A stretch of 64,000 bases of DNA. Origin: Bog-473 sp963738135. Lineage in GTDB: Bacteria; Actinomycetota; Acidimicrobiia; Acidimicrobiales; RAAP-2. Position 1 is the first letter of the stretch. Each line of letters starts with the position of its first letter. The notes beneath the pieces are model-generated. The model had not been told where the DNA came from, made no database searches, and saw nothing but the letters and a program-made list of their open reading frames with translations. The stretch lies in the NCBI GenBank assembly GCA_963738135.1, contig CAVTVK010000007.1:310001-374000 (forward strand), read 5' to 3'. Both the position numbers and the translations under genes were made by a program. Positions 16,019 through 23,891 of the stretch are shown here, in pieces.

Positions 16019-17320
16019 ATGGCCTGGGATTTCTCGACGGAACCCGAGTTCGAGGAGAAGTTGGAGTGGATGCGCGGATTCGTGCGCGAGGAGGTCTTCC
16101 CGCTCGAGACCTTGGATCTGACGTACGACCAGGTGCGGGTGCTGATCCGGCCGCTGCAGGAGCAGGTCAAGGCGCAGGGCTTGTGGGCGGCGCACCTGCC
16201 GCCGGAGCTGGGCGGCATGGGGTTCGGGCAGGTGAAGTTGGGGCTGATGCACGAGATCCTGGGACAGTCGCCCTATGCGCCCGTCGTCTTCGGCAACAAC
16301 GCGCCGGATTCGGGGAACGCGGAGTTGCTGGCGGTGGGTATCGAGGCGAGCGGGAACGAGGCGCAGCGGGCGCAGTGGCTGCAGCCCTTGTTGGACGGGG
16401 AGTTGCGGTCGGCGTTCTCCATGACCGAGCCCGACACAGCCGGATCTGATCCGACGCTGTTGAAGACCTCTGCCGTGCGGGACGGCGAGGAGTGGGTGAT
16501 CAACGGGCACAAGTGGTTCACATCCAACGGGTCGGTGGCTGACTTCCTGATCGTGATGGCGGTGACGAATCCGGACGTGCATCCGTATTCGGGCTCTTCG
16601 ATGATCATCGTGCCGGTGTCCACGCCGGGGGTCGACATTGTGCGGGACGTCTCGACCATGGAGGACCCGCACACGCCGTACGGGCGCTTCGGCAACCACG
16701 CCGAGATCGTGTATCGCGATGTGCGGGTGCCTGTGACGAATCTGATCGGTGTGGAGGGGTCGGGGTTCGTGCTGGCGCAGCATCGGCTGGGGCCGGGTCG
16801 GATCCACCACTGCATGCGCTGGTTGGGCCAGTCCCGTCGTGCCTTCGACATGCTGTGCGAGCGGGCGGTGTCGCGCTATGCGCACGGGTCGATGTTGGCG
16901 GAGAAGCAGACCATCCAGAACTGGGTGGCCGATTCCATGGCCGAGATGCAGGCGGCCCGTTTGATGACGCTGCAGGCGGCTTGGAAGATGGACCAGGAGG
17001 GGGCGGCGGCGGCCCGGGTGGAGATTGCCATGATCAAGTACTTCGGGGCGAAGGTCCTGTACGACGTGATCGACCGCGCCATCCAGGTGCACGGGTCGTT
17101 GGGCTTCTCGTCGGACCTGCCGTTGGAGTCGATGTACCGGAACGCCCGGGCGGCCCGCATTTACGACGGGCCCGACGAGGTGCACCGTCAGACGGTGGCC
17201 CGTCGTGTGCTGAAGGGTTATTCGCCGCACGAGGTGCCGACCGAGCACATCCCGACCCGCGCTGCGGAGGCGCAGCGGCGTTTTGCGGATCTGCTGGCTG
17301 AGCTGACGGTGGACGCATAG
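16019..17320 (+). CDS. Acyl-CoA dehydrogenase
   Basis: FAD-dependent alpha,beta-dehydrogenation of acyl-CoA (fatty-acid or sterol side-chain catabolism), cytosolic. 433 residues from the ATG at 16019, with GGGAGGAG 7-8 bases upstream. N-terminal helical domain, then SAFSMTEPDTAGSDPT (FAD/substrate loop), GHKWFTSNGSVADF, and a C-terminal domain with QVHGSLGFSSDLPLE and RIYDGPDEVHRQTVARRVL. Overall it resembles the ACAD10/11-type long-chain group rather than short-chain enzymes. The catalytic base position cannot be assigned safely by eye. The next gene begins 2 bp after the stop. Confidence 0.92.
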   Translation: MAWDFSTEPEFEEKLEWMRGFVREEVFPLETLDLTYDQVRVLIRPLQEQVKAQGLWAAHLPPELGGMGFGQVKLGLMHEILGQSPYAPVVFGNNAPDSGNAELLAVGIEASGNEAQRAQWLQPLLDGELRSAFSMTEPDTAGSDPTLLKTSAVRDGEEWVINGHKWFTSNGSVADFLIVMAVTNPDVHPYSGSSMIIVPVSTPGVDIVRDVSTMEDPHTPYGRFGNHAEIVYRDVRVPVTNLIGVEGSGFVLAQHRLGPGRIHHCMRWLGQSRRAFDMLCERAVSRYAHGSMLAEKQTIQNWVADSMAEMQAARLMTLQAAWKMDQEGAAAARVEIAMIKYFGAKVLYDVIDRAIQVHGSLGFSSDLPLESMYRNARAARIYDGPDEVHRQTVARRVLKGYSPHEVPTEHIPTRAAEAQRRFADLLAELTVDA

Positions 17321-17322
17321 AG

Positions 17323-18184
17323 GTGGCGCAGCGGGCGGGGTTGGTGGCGTTGCCGGGTTTGGCGGCGATCGGCGCGCTCGTCCTGGCGGCGTGCGGGTCG
17401 TCGGGGCCGAGCGCAACGAGCCCGACGACCCACCTCAAGCAGACGACGACGTCGACCACGAAGGCCTCAGGGTCCGGATCCACGACAACGTCGACGACTT
17501 CGAGCACGTCGACCATGACGTCGGGGCCGATGACGACAGTGATGCTCCCCATCGTCGTGTGCCAGACGTCCTCGGGCGTCACCACCACGACAGCGGCGCT
17601 CCCCGGCTCCGTCTCGGTCAGTGTCCCGGCAGCGGACGCGTCGGCAGAACAATCTGGCCGTCTACAGCGACGAGTCCGGACGGCTGATGCTGATCGGGCC
17701 GACGGTGGGCTGGACCTGCGCAGGCTCCTTCGGGGCCGACGGCAGCGGCCTCATGGCGCTCGCTCCGGTCGGGACGTCCGTGCCTCTGTCCGGAACGACG
17801 TGGCACGTGGCTGCGGGCTCGCCGACGCAGGCGATCGTCGCCATGGAGAGCGGAGGCAGCACCGTCCAGGGCGCAGAGCTCGTGTGCCCCTTGTTCGGCG
17901 CGGCGCAGACGGTCGTGCAGCAGGACATTGGCAAGGCGTGCGCCAGCAGCCCTGCGCAGGAGACGGTGACGAAGATCTCAGCGCTCGCCGTCGGCTTCCG
18001 GGATCCGGCCGGCGTGGCTGGGGTCGGCTTCCCGTCAGGTGGGCAGAACCCGGCGAACGGCGTCGGGCTCTATCGGCCGAAGCCGACCGAGTCGACTGCG
18101 TACCTGGCGACCTGCACCCTGCCGGCGGCACAGCAGGACCTGTGCACGGCGGTGGCGAACAACTTCGTGGCGACGTTCGGATGA
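17323..18184 (+). pseudogene. Secreted lipoprotein, frameshifted
   Basis: The GTG start at 17323 gives a signal peptide with lipobox-like LVLAACGSSG, then a long Thr/Ser-rich linker and a hydrophobic stretch MTTVMLPIVVCQT. Near 17630-17650 the frame breaks. The sensible continuation is one frame forward: QNNLAVYSDESGRLMLIGP, WTCAGSFGADGSG, then a Cys-containing domain ending LCTAVANNFVATFG at 18184. This resembles actinobacterial cell-wall lipoproteins of unknown function. One extra base restores a product of about 286 residues. Whether this is a sequence error or true inactivation cannot be told here. Confidence 0.65.
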
Positions 18185-18230
18185 TCCTGGGTGTACGCCC
18201 GGGCTCGGACCTTGATGTCGCCTGCCGTGC

Positions 18231-18602
18231 TCAGCCGCGGGAGTGCGTCACCGCCTCGATGTTGTTCCCGTCGGGATCACGCACGAAGGCTGCGTAGTAG
18301 GCGGGGGCGTAGTCAGGCCAGAGCTGCGGCCCGTGCAACGATTCGAGCCCGAGGGCGACGGCGGCGTCGTGGAACGCTCCGACAGCGGCGCGGTCAGGGG
18401 CCTGGAAGGCGATGTGGGTCTCCCGGAACCCGTCGCCGGTCTGCTGTCGGCCGATCCAGAAGGACGCCGTCGGCGGGATGCCGTAGCCAATGGCGTCGCC
18501 GGCGTCCATGACGCGCCCTACGCCCAGAGGGGCGAGGACGGCGTCGTAGAAGGCGGCGCTCCGATCGAAGTCGGCGCACTGAATGGAGACGTGGGCAAGC
18601 AT
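18231..18602 (-). CDS. VOC-superfamily (glyoxalase-like) protein
   Basis: 123 residues forming two beta-alpha-beta-beta-beta modules: MLAHVSIQCADFDRSAAFYD at the N-terminus (first metal-ligand His4), then ETHIAFQAPDRAAVGAFHDA, YYAAFVRDPDGNNIEAV near the end with the Glu ligand. Similar proteins include lactoylglutathione-lyase-like and fosfomycin-resistance-like enzymes; the substrate is not inferable. It ends 46 bp from the end of the convergent lipoprotein gene. Confidence 0.85.
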   Translation of the reverse strand: MLAHVSIQCADFDRSAAFYDAVLAPLGVGRVMDAGDAIGYGIPPTASFWIGRQQTGDGFRETHIAFQAPDRAAVGAFHDAAVALGLESLHGPQLWPDYAPAYYAAFVRDPDGNNIEAVTHSRG

Positions 18603-18819
18603 GGGCTCAGTCTGTCAGCCGCAGGTGCCGCCCGTCCCGGGTGGTGTGTTCGTCGTGGCGGCTTCGACACTGCCTCCATGATTGTGGCGCCGGTCGCAGT
18701 CGGCCTCAAGGTCGTTCGTCCTCGCTGCGCTCGGGCGCTCCACCTTGACCCCGACTGGTCCTTGGCGCATTTTCGCGGCCAGAAGGTCGTCGAGACACCA
18801 TCCGTGCTTGCATCTGGTC

Positions 18820-18864
18820 GATGGGGCACGGGTGGATGGGGCACGGGTGGATGGGGCACGGAGC
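18820..18864 (+). repeat. 15-bp tandem repeat, three copies
   Basis: Unit GATGGGGCACGGGTG at 18820, 18835 and 18850 (the last diverges in its final bases). Intergenic, upstream of the next plus-strand gene. Copies are nearly identical, suggesting recent expansion. Confidence 0.85.
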
Positions 18865-18927
18865 GGGCGGCGGACTGTGACGTAATCTGCCCGCCGTGGG
18901 TGCTGAGACGGTGGCTGCGACAGTGGT

Positions 18928-19677
18928 GTGGACGGCGTGATGCTGGGGGACACGGACTGGGCGACCATTGCGTCGTTCGCCACCGCTGTGGGGACACTGG
19001 TGCTGGCCGCCGCCACCTTCTCCGCCGTCCGCTCCTCGAATCGCTCGGCCCGGATCGCCGAGGCATCGTTCCAGGTGAACCTCCGGCCGGTCCTCGTCAC
19101 CTCACGGCTGGAAGACCCGGTGCAGAAGATCCGCTGGGTCGACAATCACTGGGCGCGCGTCGAAGGGAGCCAGGGCACGGTCGAGTGGGTGGACGGGAGC
19201 ATCTATCTCACGATCTCGTTGCGCAACGTTGGCCCTGGCCTCGCGGTGTTGTACGGATGGTCCGTCAGAACCGAGTTGGTGACGGGTCGCGAGGTTGGCC
19301 ACGCGGATCCGGATGACTTCAGGATGCAGACCCGCGATCTCTACATCGCCGCCGGTGATGTCGGTTTCTGGCAGGCGGCAGTCCGCGAGTCCAGCGATCC
19401 GGACTACACGGGCCTGAGCAAGAACGCACGGGATGGCGAGCCTTTCACGATCGACCTGCTCTACGGGGACCACGAGGGAGGACAACGCGCCGTCACCCGG
19501 TTCGGCATGATTCCCGTACAGGTCGGACGACGAGACGAGGTGGTATCCGTCGGTCGCGCGCGCACTGGAACCTGGATCGGCCGGATCTGCGCTAGGCCCG
19601 CCGGGACGAGCCCGGCGGATCAGGGGCGGAGACCCCGCAGCAAGGCCTCGCAAAGGCGGTCGTACCAGACGTCGTGA
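18928..19677 (+). CDS. Hypothetical membrane-anchored protein
   Basis: Up to 249 residues; GTG at 18928 or ATG at 18940. One N-terminal membrane segment (WATIASFATAVGTLVLAAATFSAV) is followed by SNRSARIAEASFQVNLRPVL, a layout seen in many actinobacterial proteins of unknown function with a short TM and a cytosolic beta-rich domain (ISLRNVGPGLAVLYGWSV; FTIDLLYGDHEGGQRAVTRF). The Arg-rich end overlaps the end of the convergent tetR-like gene by 58 bp, so the native stop may have been lost or the tail may be non-conserved. Confidence 0.6.
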   Translation: MDGVMLGDTDWATIASFATAVGTLVLAAATFSAVRSSNRSARIAEASFQVNLRPVLVTSRLEDPVQKIRWVDNHWARVEGSQGTVEWVDGSIYLTISLRNVGPGLAVLYGWSVRTELVTGREVGHADPDDFRMQTRDLYIAAGDVGFWQAAVRESSDPDYTGLSKNARDGEPFTIDLLYGDHEGGQRAVTRFGMIPVQVGRRDEVVSVGRARTGTWIGRICARPAGTSPADQGRRPRSKASQRRSYQTS

Positions 19678-20216
19678 TCCTCGACGAAACCGAAGCCGAG
19701 AAGCTCGAGGGAGACCCAGCCGTGGATGCTGGCCCAGATCATCTGGGCGGTCTCGGTGGAGGGGCCTGGGGCGATGACGCCCGCCCGGATGGCGCGCTGG
19801 ACGGTGGCGACGAGGTGGTCGAAGCCGCGGGTGCAACTGGTAAGGGCGGGGTCACTCGGCTCGAAGCCGGGGACGGCCCGGAGGAACATCACTTGGTAGG
19901 CCATCGGGTGGGCGAGGGCGAGGGCCCGATAGGCGCGGGCACCCTCGAGCAACGCCTCGGCGGGATCGTCGATCTGGGTCATAGCGGCCATGGCGTCGGC
20001 GAGGCGTTGGAAACCTTGTACGTACAGCGCCTCGACGATGCCGAACTTGGACTCGAAGTGGTTGTAGACGCCCATGGGGGCGACGCCGGCGGCGGCAGCG
20101 ATCCGACGGACCGAGAGGCCGTCGGGGCCCTCGGACTCGAGGATCTCGGAGGCCGAGGTGAGGAGTGCTCCCTCCATGCCGGCGCTCGGAGTCCTGGTCC
20201 GGCGGATTTCTGTCAT
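19620..20216 (-). CDS. TetR-family transcriptional regulator
   Basis: 198 residues. The N-terminal HTH reads LLTSASEILESEGPDGLSVR, then RIAAAAGVAPMGVYNHFESK, the classic TetR helix-turn-helix. The C-terminal ligand domain (YRALALAHPMAYQVMFLRAV; IWASIHGWVSLELLGFGF) is of the WHG/TetR_C_33 type. It is divergent from the MFS transporter with a palindrome between them, so it probably represses the pump and itself and responds to a pump substrate. Confidence 0.92.
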   Translation of the reverse strand: MTEIRRTRTPSAGMEGALLTSASEILESEGPDGLSVRRIAAAAGVAPMGVYNHFESKFGIVEALYVQGFQRLADAMAAMTQIDDPAEALLEGARAYRALALAHPMAYQVMFLRAVPGFEPSDPALTSCTRGFDHLVATVQRAIRAGVIAPGPSTETAQMIWASIHGWVSLELLGFGFVEDHDVWYDRLCEALLRGLRP

Positions 20217-20238
20217 GGATCTAGCTTACTGAAGTACA

Positions 20239-20260
20239 TCGTGCTATAACTCTAGCACAG
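20239..20260. promoter_or_regulatory. Candidate TetR operator
   Basis: Perfect half-sites GTGCTA (20241-20246) and TAGCAC (20253-20258) separated by TAACTC. The symmetry extends imperfectly outward (ACAT on one side, GTGT on the other). It lies in the 93-bp region between the divergent regulator and MFS starts. A possible -10 (TATAAC, 20245-20250) overlaps it, so binding would block transcription. Confidence 0.6.
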
Positions 20261-20309
20261 TGTTCTACAAGGGGGGATGCCCCTCCCCTCCGTTTGGAAG
20301 GAGCCGTCG

Positions 20310-21998
20310 ATGTCCGGATCAGCCCTCGAAACCAAGGTCATGGCCCCCGTCGGGGAGGCTTCCCCATCCGAGGGATCGGCGGGATCGGCGGATCGGCGCT
20401 GGATCGTGCTCCCCGTCCTCTGCCTCTCCGTGTTCCTCGTGGTGGTCGACAACACCATCGTCAACGTGGCCCTCCCCACGCTGAACCGCACGCTCGGTGC
20501 GTCCATCACCGAACTGCAGTGGATCGTCGACGCCTACAGCCTTGCCTTCGCCGGGCTGCTCCTCGCCGGGGGCGGCATCGGGGACCGCCTCGGCCGCAAG
20601 GGCACCATGCAGGTCGGGCTCGTCTTCTTTGGATTGTTCTCCGCCGCCGCCGCCTTCTCAGACTCGACGGGCACGCTCATCGCCACCCGGGCGCTGATGG
20701 GCGTGGCCGCCGCCTTCATCTTCCCCGCCAGCCTGGCCATCCTGACGAGCGTCTTCCCGAACCCATCCGAGCGGCAGAAGGCGCTCGGGATCTGGGGGGC
20801 GACGTCGGGCATCGCTGTGGCCTTCGGGCCGATCGTCGGCGGGGCGCTGCTCGAGCACTTCTGGTACGGCTCGATCTTCCTCGTCAATGTGCCGATCGTC
20901 GCCGTCACGCTCGTCGCCGGCGGCATCCTCATCCCACGGATCCCCCGGATACGGCAGCACCGCTTCGACACCCGGGGCGTCGTCGTGTCGACCATCGGCA
21001 TCTCGATCCTGGTGCTCGCCATCATCGAGGGACCCCAGTGGGGCTGGGCCTCCGCCGGCACATTGGCCTGCTTCGCCGGCGCCGCCATCCTGCTGACGGC
21101 GTTCACGTTGCTCGAGCTCCGCACCGACGGCCCGCTGCTCGACGTGCGGGTCTTCAGGATCCCCCGCTTCACCGGCGGCGCGCTGTCGATCTCGGTGGCG
21201 TTCTTCTGCCTGTTCGGGTTCATCTTCCTCATCACGCAGTACTTCCAGTTCGTCAAGGGCTACTCGACGCTGTCGGCCGGGCTGCACACGTTGCCGTTCG
21301 CCATCGTGGCGGCCGTCTGGACGCCCATCGCCGCCGTGCTGGCGCTCCGGGTCGGCACGCGCCTGATGGTGACCACGGGGTTGCTGCTGATGGGAGCCGG
21401 CCTCGTCGTGGCGGCTTTCAACTCGTCGGAGGACACCGCCTATTTCGGCCCGATCATCCTGGCCATGGTGCTGCTCGCCCTTGGCCTGTCGTCCATCACG
21501 GCGCCGACGGCCGAGGCGGTCATGGGCTCGGTGTCCGACGACCAGCGGGGCGCCGCCGCCGGCGTCAACAACACGACCCGCGAGCTCGGCGGCACGCTCG
21601 GCGTGGCGGTGTTCGGCTCCATTTTCGCCTCGTCGTACGGTCCGAAGATCCTGAGTGCGTTCCGTCCCTTGCCGATCCCGGCGGGGCCCAAGGCCGAAGC
21701 CCACGGGTCGATGGCGGCGGCCTTGGCGGTGGTCGCCCACGCTCCGCGGGCGGCGCGGCCGGCCCTGGACTCGATCGCCTTCGACGCCTTCCACAACGGG
21801 CTCGAGGTGGCGTGCGTCGCCGGGGCCGGCGTGGCGGTCGTCGGCGCGCTGGCCGCCTTCAAGCTCCTGCCCGGACGGGGCGCCCCCGAGGTGCAGGTCC
21901 GAGAGCGGGTGCACATGGAGAGCGAGTCAGAGGCGCCGTCGCCGTCGTTTGCCGGCACCGATCGCTATCCCGAGTACGTGCCGTACGTGTCCGCCTGA
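20310..21998 (+). CDS. MFS drug efflux transporter, DHA2 (14-TM) type
   Basis: Proton-driven exporter in the cytoplasmic membrane. 562 residues from the ATG at 20310, with GGAAGGAG 6 bases upstream; an upstream in-frame ATG at 20277 lacks a site. Motif A-like GGGIGDRLGRKGTMQVG follows TM2, and LWIV-type motifs include VVVDNTIVNVALPTL in TM1 and LQWIVDAYSLAFAGLLL in TM2. About 14 hydrophobic segments are visible. The C-terminal tail is cytosolic and acidic. Substrate unknown; divergence from the TetR-like gene suggests induction by its own substrates. Confidence 0.92.
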   Translation: MSGSALETKVMAPVGEASPSEGSAGSADRRWIVLPVLCLSVFLVVVDNTIVNVALPTLNRTLGASITELQWIVDAYSLAFAGLLLAGGGIGDRLGRKGTMQVGLVFFGLFSAAAAFSDSTGTLIATRALMGVAAAFIFPASLAILTSVFPNPSERQKALGIWGATSGIAVAFGPIVGGALLEHFWYGSIFLVNVPIVAVTLVAGGILIPRIPRIRQHRFDTRGVVVSTIGISILVLAIIEGPQWGWASAGTLACFAGAAILLTAFTLLELRTDGPLLDVRVFRIPRFTGGALSISVAFFCLFGFIFLITQYFQFVKGYSTLSAGLHTLPFAIVAAVWTPIAAVLALRVGTRLMVTTGLLLMGAGLVVAAFNSSEDTAYFGPIILAMVLLALGLSSITAPTAEAVMGSVSDDQRGAAAGVNNTTRELGGTLGVAVFGSIFASSYGPKILSAFRPLPIPAGPKAEAHGSMAAALAVVAHAPRAARPALDSIAFDAFHNGLEVACVAGAGVAVVGALAAFKLLPGRGAPEVQVRERVHMESESEAPSPSFAGTDRYPEYVPYVSA

Positions 21999-22049
21999 AC
22001 CGGCCGCCTAAACCGGCCGCCTTCGGGTCCAGTCGGGCCCTGCTGGCCT

Positions 22050-23258
22050 CTACGTGAACAGGAGTGTGGCCCGACGCACGCCGGCGATGACCGGGCTCGG
22101 CGTCCGCTCGACCGGGCCGGCGAGCGCGACGGATTCGAAGCGGTCCAGCAGACCGCTCAGCACGACCCGGCCCTCCAGCCGGGCCAGCGCAGCCCCGAGG
22201 CAGAAGTGCGGCCCGAAGCCGAAGCTCACGTGTGGATTGGGATGGCGGTCGATGCGCAGCTCGCCGGCATCGGGCCCGAAGACCTCCTCGTCCCGGTTGG
22301 CCGAGGCGTAGACCAACAGCACGGGGTCGCCCGCCGCCACCGGCACGCCACGGACGGTGGTCGGTGCCGTCGCCGTCCGCATGAACGAGATCACGGGGGT
22401 GGTCCAGCGCAGCAGCTCCTCGATGGCGCCCGGGATCAGTCCACGATCGGCCCGCAACGCCGCCCACTGGTCCGGGCGTTCGGCCAGGGCCACCAACCCA
22501 CCCGAGATCAGGTTCCGGGTCGTCTCGTTCCCCGCCACCAGGAGCTGAATCAGGAACATGGCCAGCTCCGCCTCGCTCAACTCCTCGCCGGCAGCCTCCG
22601 GATGCTTTGGATCAGATCCGACGTTCGCCAGCACCGAGACGAGGTCGTCGGCCGGCACCCGCCGCCGCTCCTGGGCCACGCTGATCAGGTACTCCCACAT
22701 CTCGAGCTGGTGCGCCGCCCGCTGCTCCTCGGTCTGTTCGACCTCGCCGGGGATCACGGCCTCGGACCAGTCGAAGAAGCGCGGCCACTGGGACCCGTCC
22801 ACCCCGAGAAGCTCGCAGATGACAAGCAGTGGGAACGGGATGGAGAGGTCCTGCACGACGTCGAACACCACCCCGCCCTCGATCTGATTCAAGAGCGCCG
22901 TCGCCTTCGCCGTCACCCCGGCCTCCATCAATCGCACCATCGACGGCTTGAAGCCCGGCTGCACCAGCCGGCGGTAGCGGGTGTGCTGCGGCGGGTCGGT
23001 GTGCATCATGGTCGGCGGCGTCTCGTAGGTCGTGCCGATCTCGTCGGTCAGGATCCCGCGGGACGAGCAGAACCCGCCGGGGTCGGCGCCGATGTGCGAC
23101 ACCTCCGGATGGGTCGTCACCGCCCAGAAGCCGCCCTTGTCGTCGTCCTGTTCGACCCAGGAGACCGGCGCCGTGCGCCGCAGCTCGGCATAGAGGGCGA
23201 AGGGGTCGCCGCCCGAGTACAGGCTCGGATCGAGGAGGCGGCTTGCACCGGCGGCCAT
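22050..23258 (-). CDS. Cytochrome P450
   Basis: 402 residues. I-helix LVAGNETTRNLISGG, K-helix ExxR in EELLRWTTP, a YASANRDEEVFGPDAGELRI segment, and heme loop SFGFGPHFCLGAALARLEGR. Early region PPTMMHTDPPQHTRYRRLVQ is typical of actinobacterial P450s of the CYP125/CYP142-like group acting on sterols and terpenoids, but the family cannot be fixed by eye. The ATG at 23258 lies inside a 15-bp tandem repeat that supplies several extra out-of-frame ATGs. It follows the cupin gene, whose stop is 66 bp upstream, and is probably co-transcribed with it. Confidence 0.93.
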   Translation of the reverse strand: MAAGASRLLDPSLYSGGDPFALYAELRRTAPVSWVEQDDDKGGFWAVTTHPEVSHIGADPGGFCSSRGILTDEIGTTYETPPTMMHTDPPQHTRYRRLVQPGFKPSMVRLMEAGVTAKATALLNQIEGGVVFDVVQDLSIPFPLLVICELLGVDGSQWPRFFDWSEAVIPGEVEQTEEQRAAHQLEMWEYLISVAQERRRVPADDLVSVLANVGSDPKHPEAAGEELSEAELAMFLIQLLVAGNETTRNLISGGLVALAERPDQWAALRADRGLIPGAIEELLRWTTPVISFMRTATAPTTVRGVPVAAGDPVLLVYASANRDEEVFGPDAGELRIDRHPNPHVSFGFGPHFCLGAALARLEGRVVLSGLLDRFESVALAGPVERTPSPVIAGVRRATLLFT

Positions 23259-23327
23259 CGACTGCGGCTCCCATCGACTCGGCTCCCATCGACTCGGCTC
23301 CCATCGACTCGGCGGCCATCAACTCAG
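23255..23327 (-). repeat. 15-bp tandem repeat spanning the P450 start
   Basis: On the plus strand the unit is CCATCGACTCGGCTC, with copies starting at 23255 (16 bp, one extra base), 23271, 23286 and 23301 and a partial at 23316. Each copy contributes an ATG on the minus strand. The upstream ATGs share one frame (AAESMGAESMGAESMG) and the extra base puts the P450 ATG in another frame. Confidence 0.9.
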
Positions 23328-23800
23328 ACGATCAGCCCGTTGGGGCGCGGGTCGCCCTGCGCCTCGAGCAGGGCGTAGTACGCCTCCAGCGTGCCGGGCC
23401 CGTCGGAGACCGATTCCACGGAACCGTCCTCGGCCAGGTTCAACAGCGCGCCCTCGATGATGAAGCACACGTCGGTGTCCTCCGTGTTCTCCGCCGGCAC
23501 GTGCAACGTGTGCACCGAGTTGGCCGGCTCGTACAGGTAGGAGCCGGCCGTCACGTAGAAGTCGTACTCGAGATAGTGCCAGCGTCCGGCCGAGGTGTAG
23601 GCGTCGACCGAGCCGGTGTGGCGATGGGTCTGCAGCTGCACGCCCGGCTGGAACCGGTTGAGGATCACCCAGGTGCCGTGCGAAGAATCGAAGCGGACGA
23701 CCTTGAGGAGCACGCCGGTGCCGGTGTCGGCCCAGGGCGCGTCGTCGGTCGTGACGAGGCGGACGGCGTCGGTGGGATTGGCGGGGGTGGTAATCGACAT
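23324..23800 (-). CDS. Cupin, 2,4'-dihydroxyacetophenone dioxygenase-like
   Basis: 158 residues. Single cupin with FQPGVQLQTHRHTGSVDAYT (HxH motif), GRWHYLEYDFYVTAGSY and YEPANSVHTLHVPAEN (second-motif His). This pattern matches the ChrR-like cupin group that includes 2,4'-dihydroxyacetophenone dioxygenase, an iron enzyme cleaving the side chain of an aromatic ketone. Actual substrate unknown. It sits between an amidase and a P450 on the same strand, which suggests a small catabolic unit. The ATG is at 23800 with AAGGAG upstream. Confidence 0.75.
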   Translation of the reverse strand: MSITTPANPTDAVRLVTTDDAPWADTGTGVLLKVVRFDSSHGTWVILNRFQPGVQLQTHRHTGSVDAYTSAGRWHYLEYDFYVTAGSYLYEPANSVHTLHVPAENTEDTDVCFIIEGALLNLAEDGSVESVSDGPGTLEAYYALLEAQGDPRPNGLIV

Positions 23801-23830
23801 TGGTGCGGCTCCTTCGGATCGGATCTCTTC

Positions 23831-23890
23831 GTCGGTGCTGGTCGGTGCTGGTCGGTGCTGGTCGGTGCTGGTCGGTGCTGGTCGGTGCGG
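23831..23890 (+). repeat. 10-bp tandem repeat, about six copies
   Basis: GTCGGTGCTG repeated exactly five times (23831-23880) followed by GTCGGTGCGG. It fills the gap between the amidase stop (23892) and the cupin start (23800), upstream of the cupin ribosome site. Confidence 0.95.
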
Positions 23891-23891
23891 G

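Noticed and set aside
22612..23322. Open frame starting MMAAESMGAESMGAESMG and running through the P450
   Set aside because: It begins in the tandem repeat and continues as Arg/Gly/Pro-rich shadow of the P450 gene in another frame; no conserved sequence.
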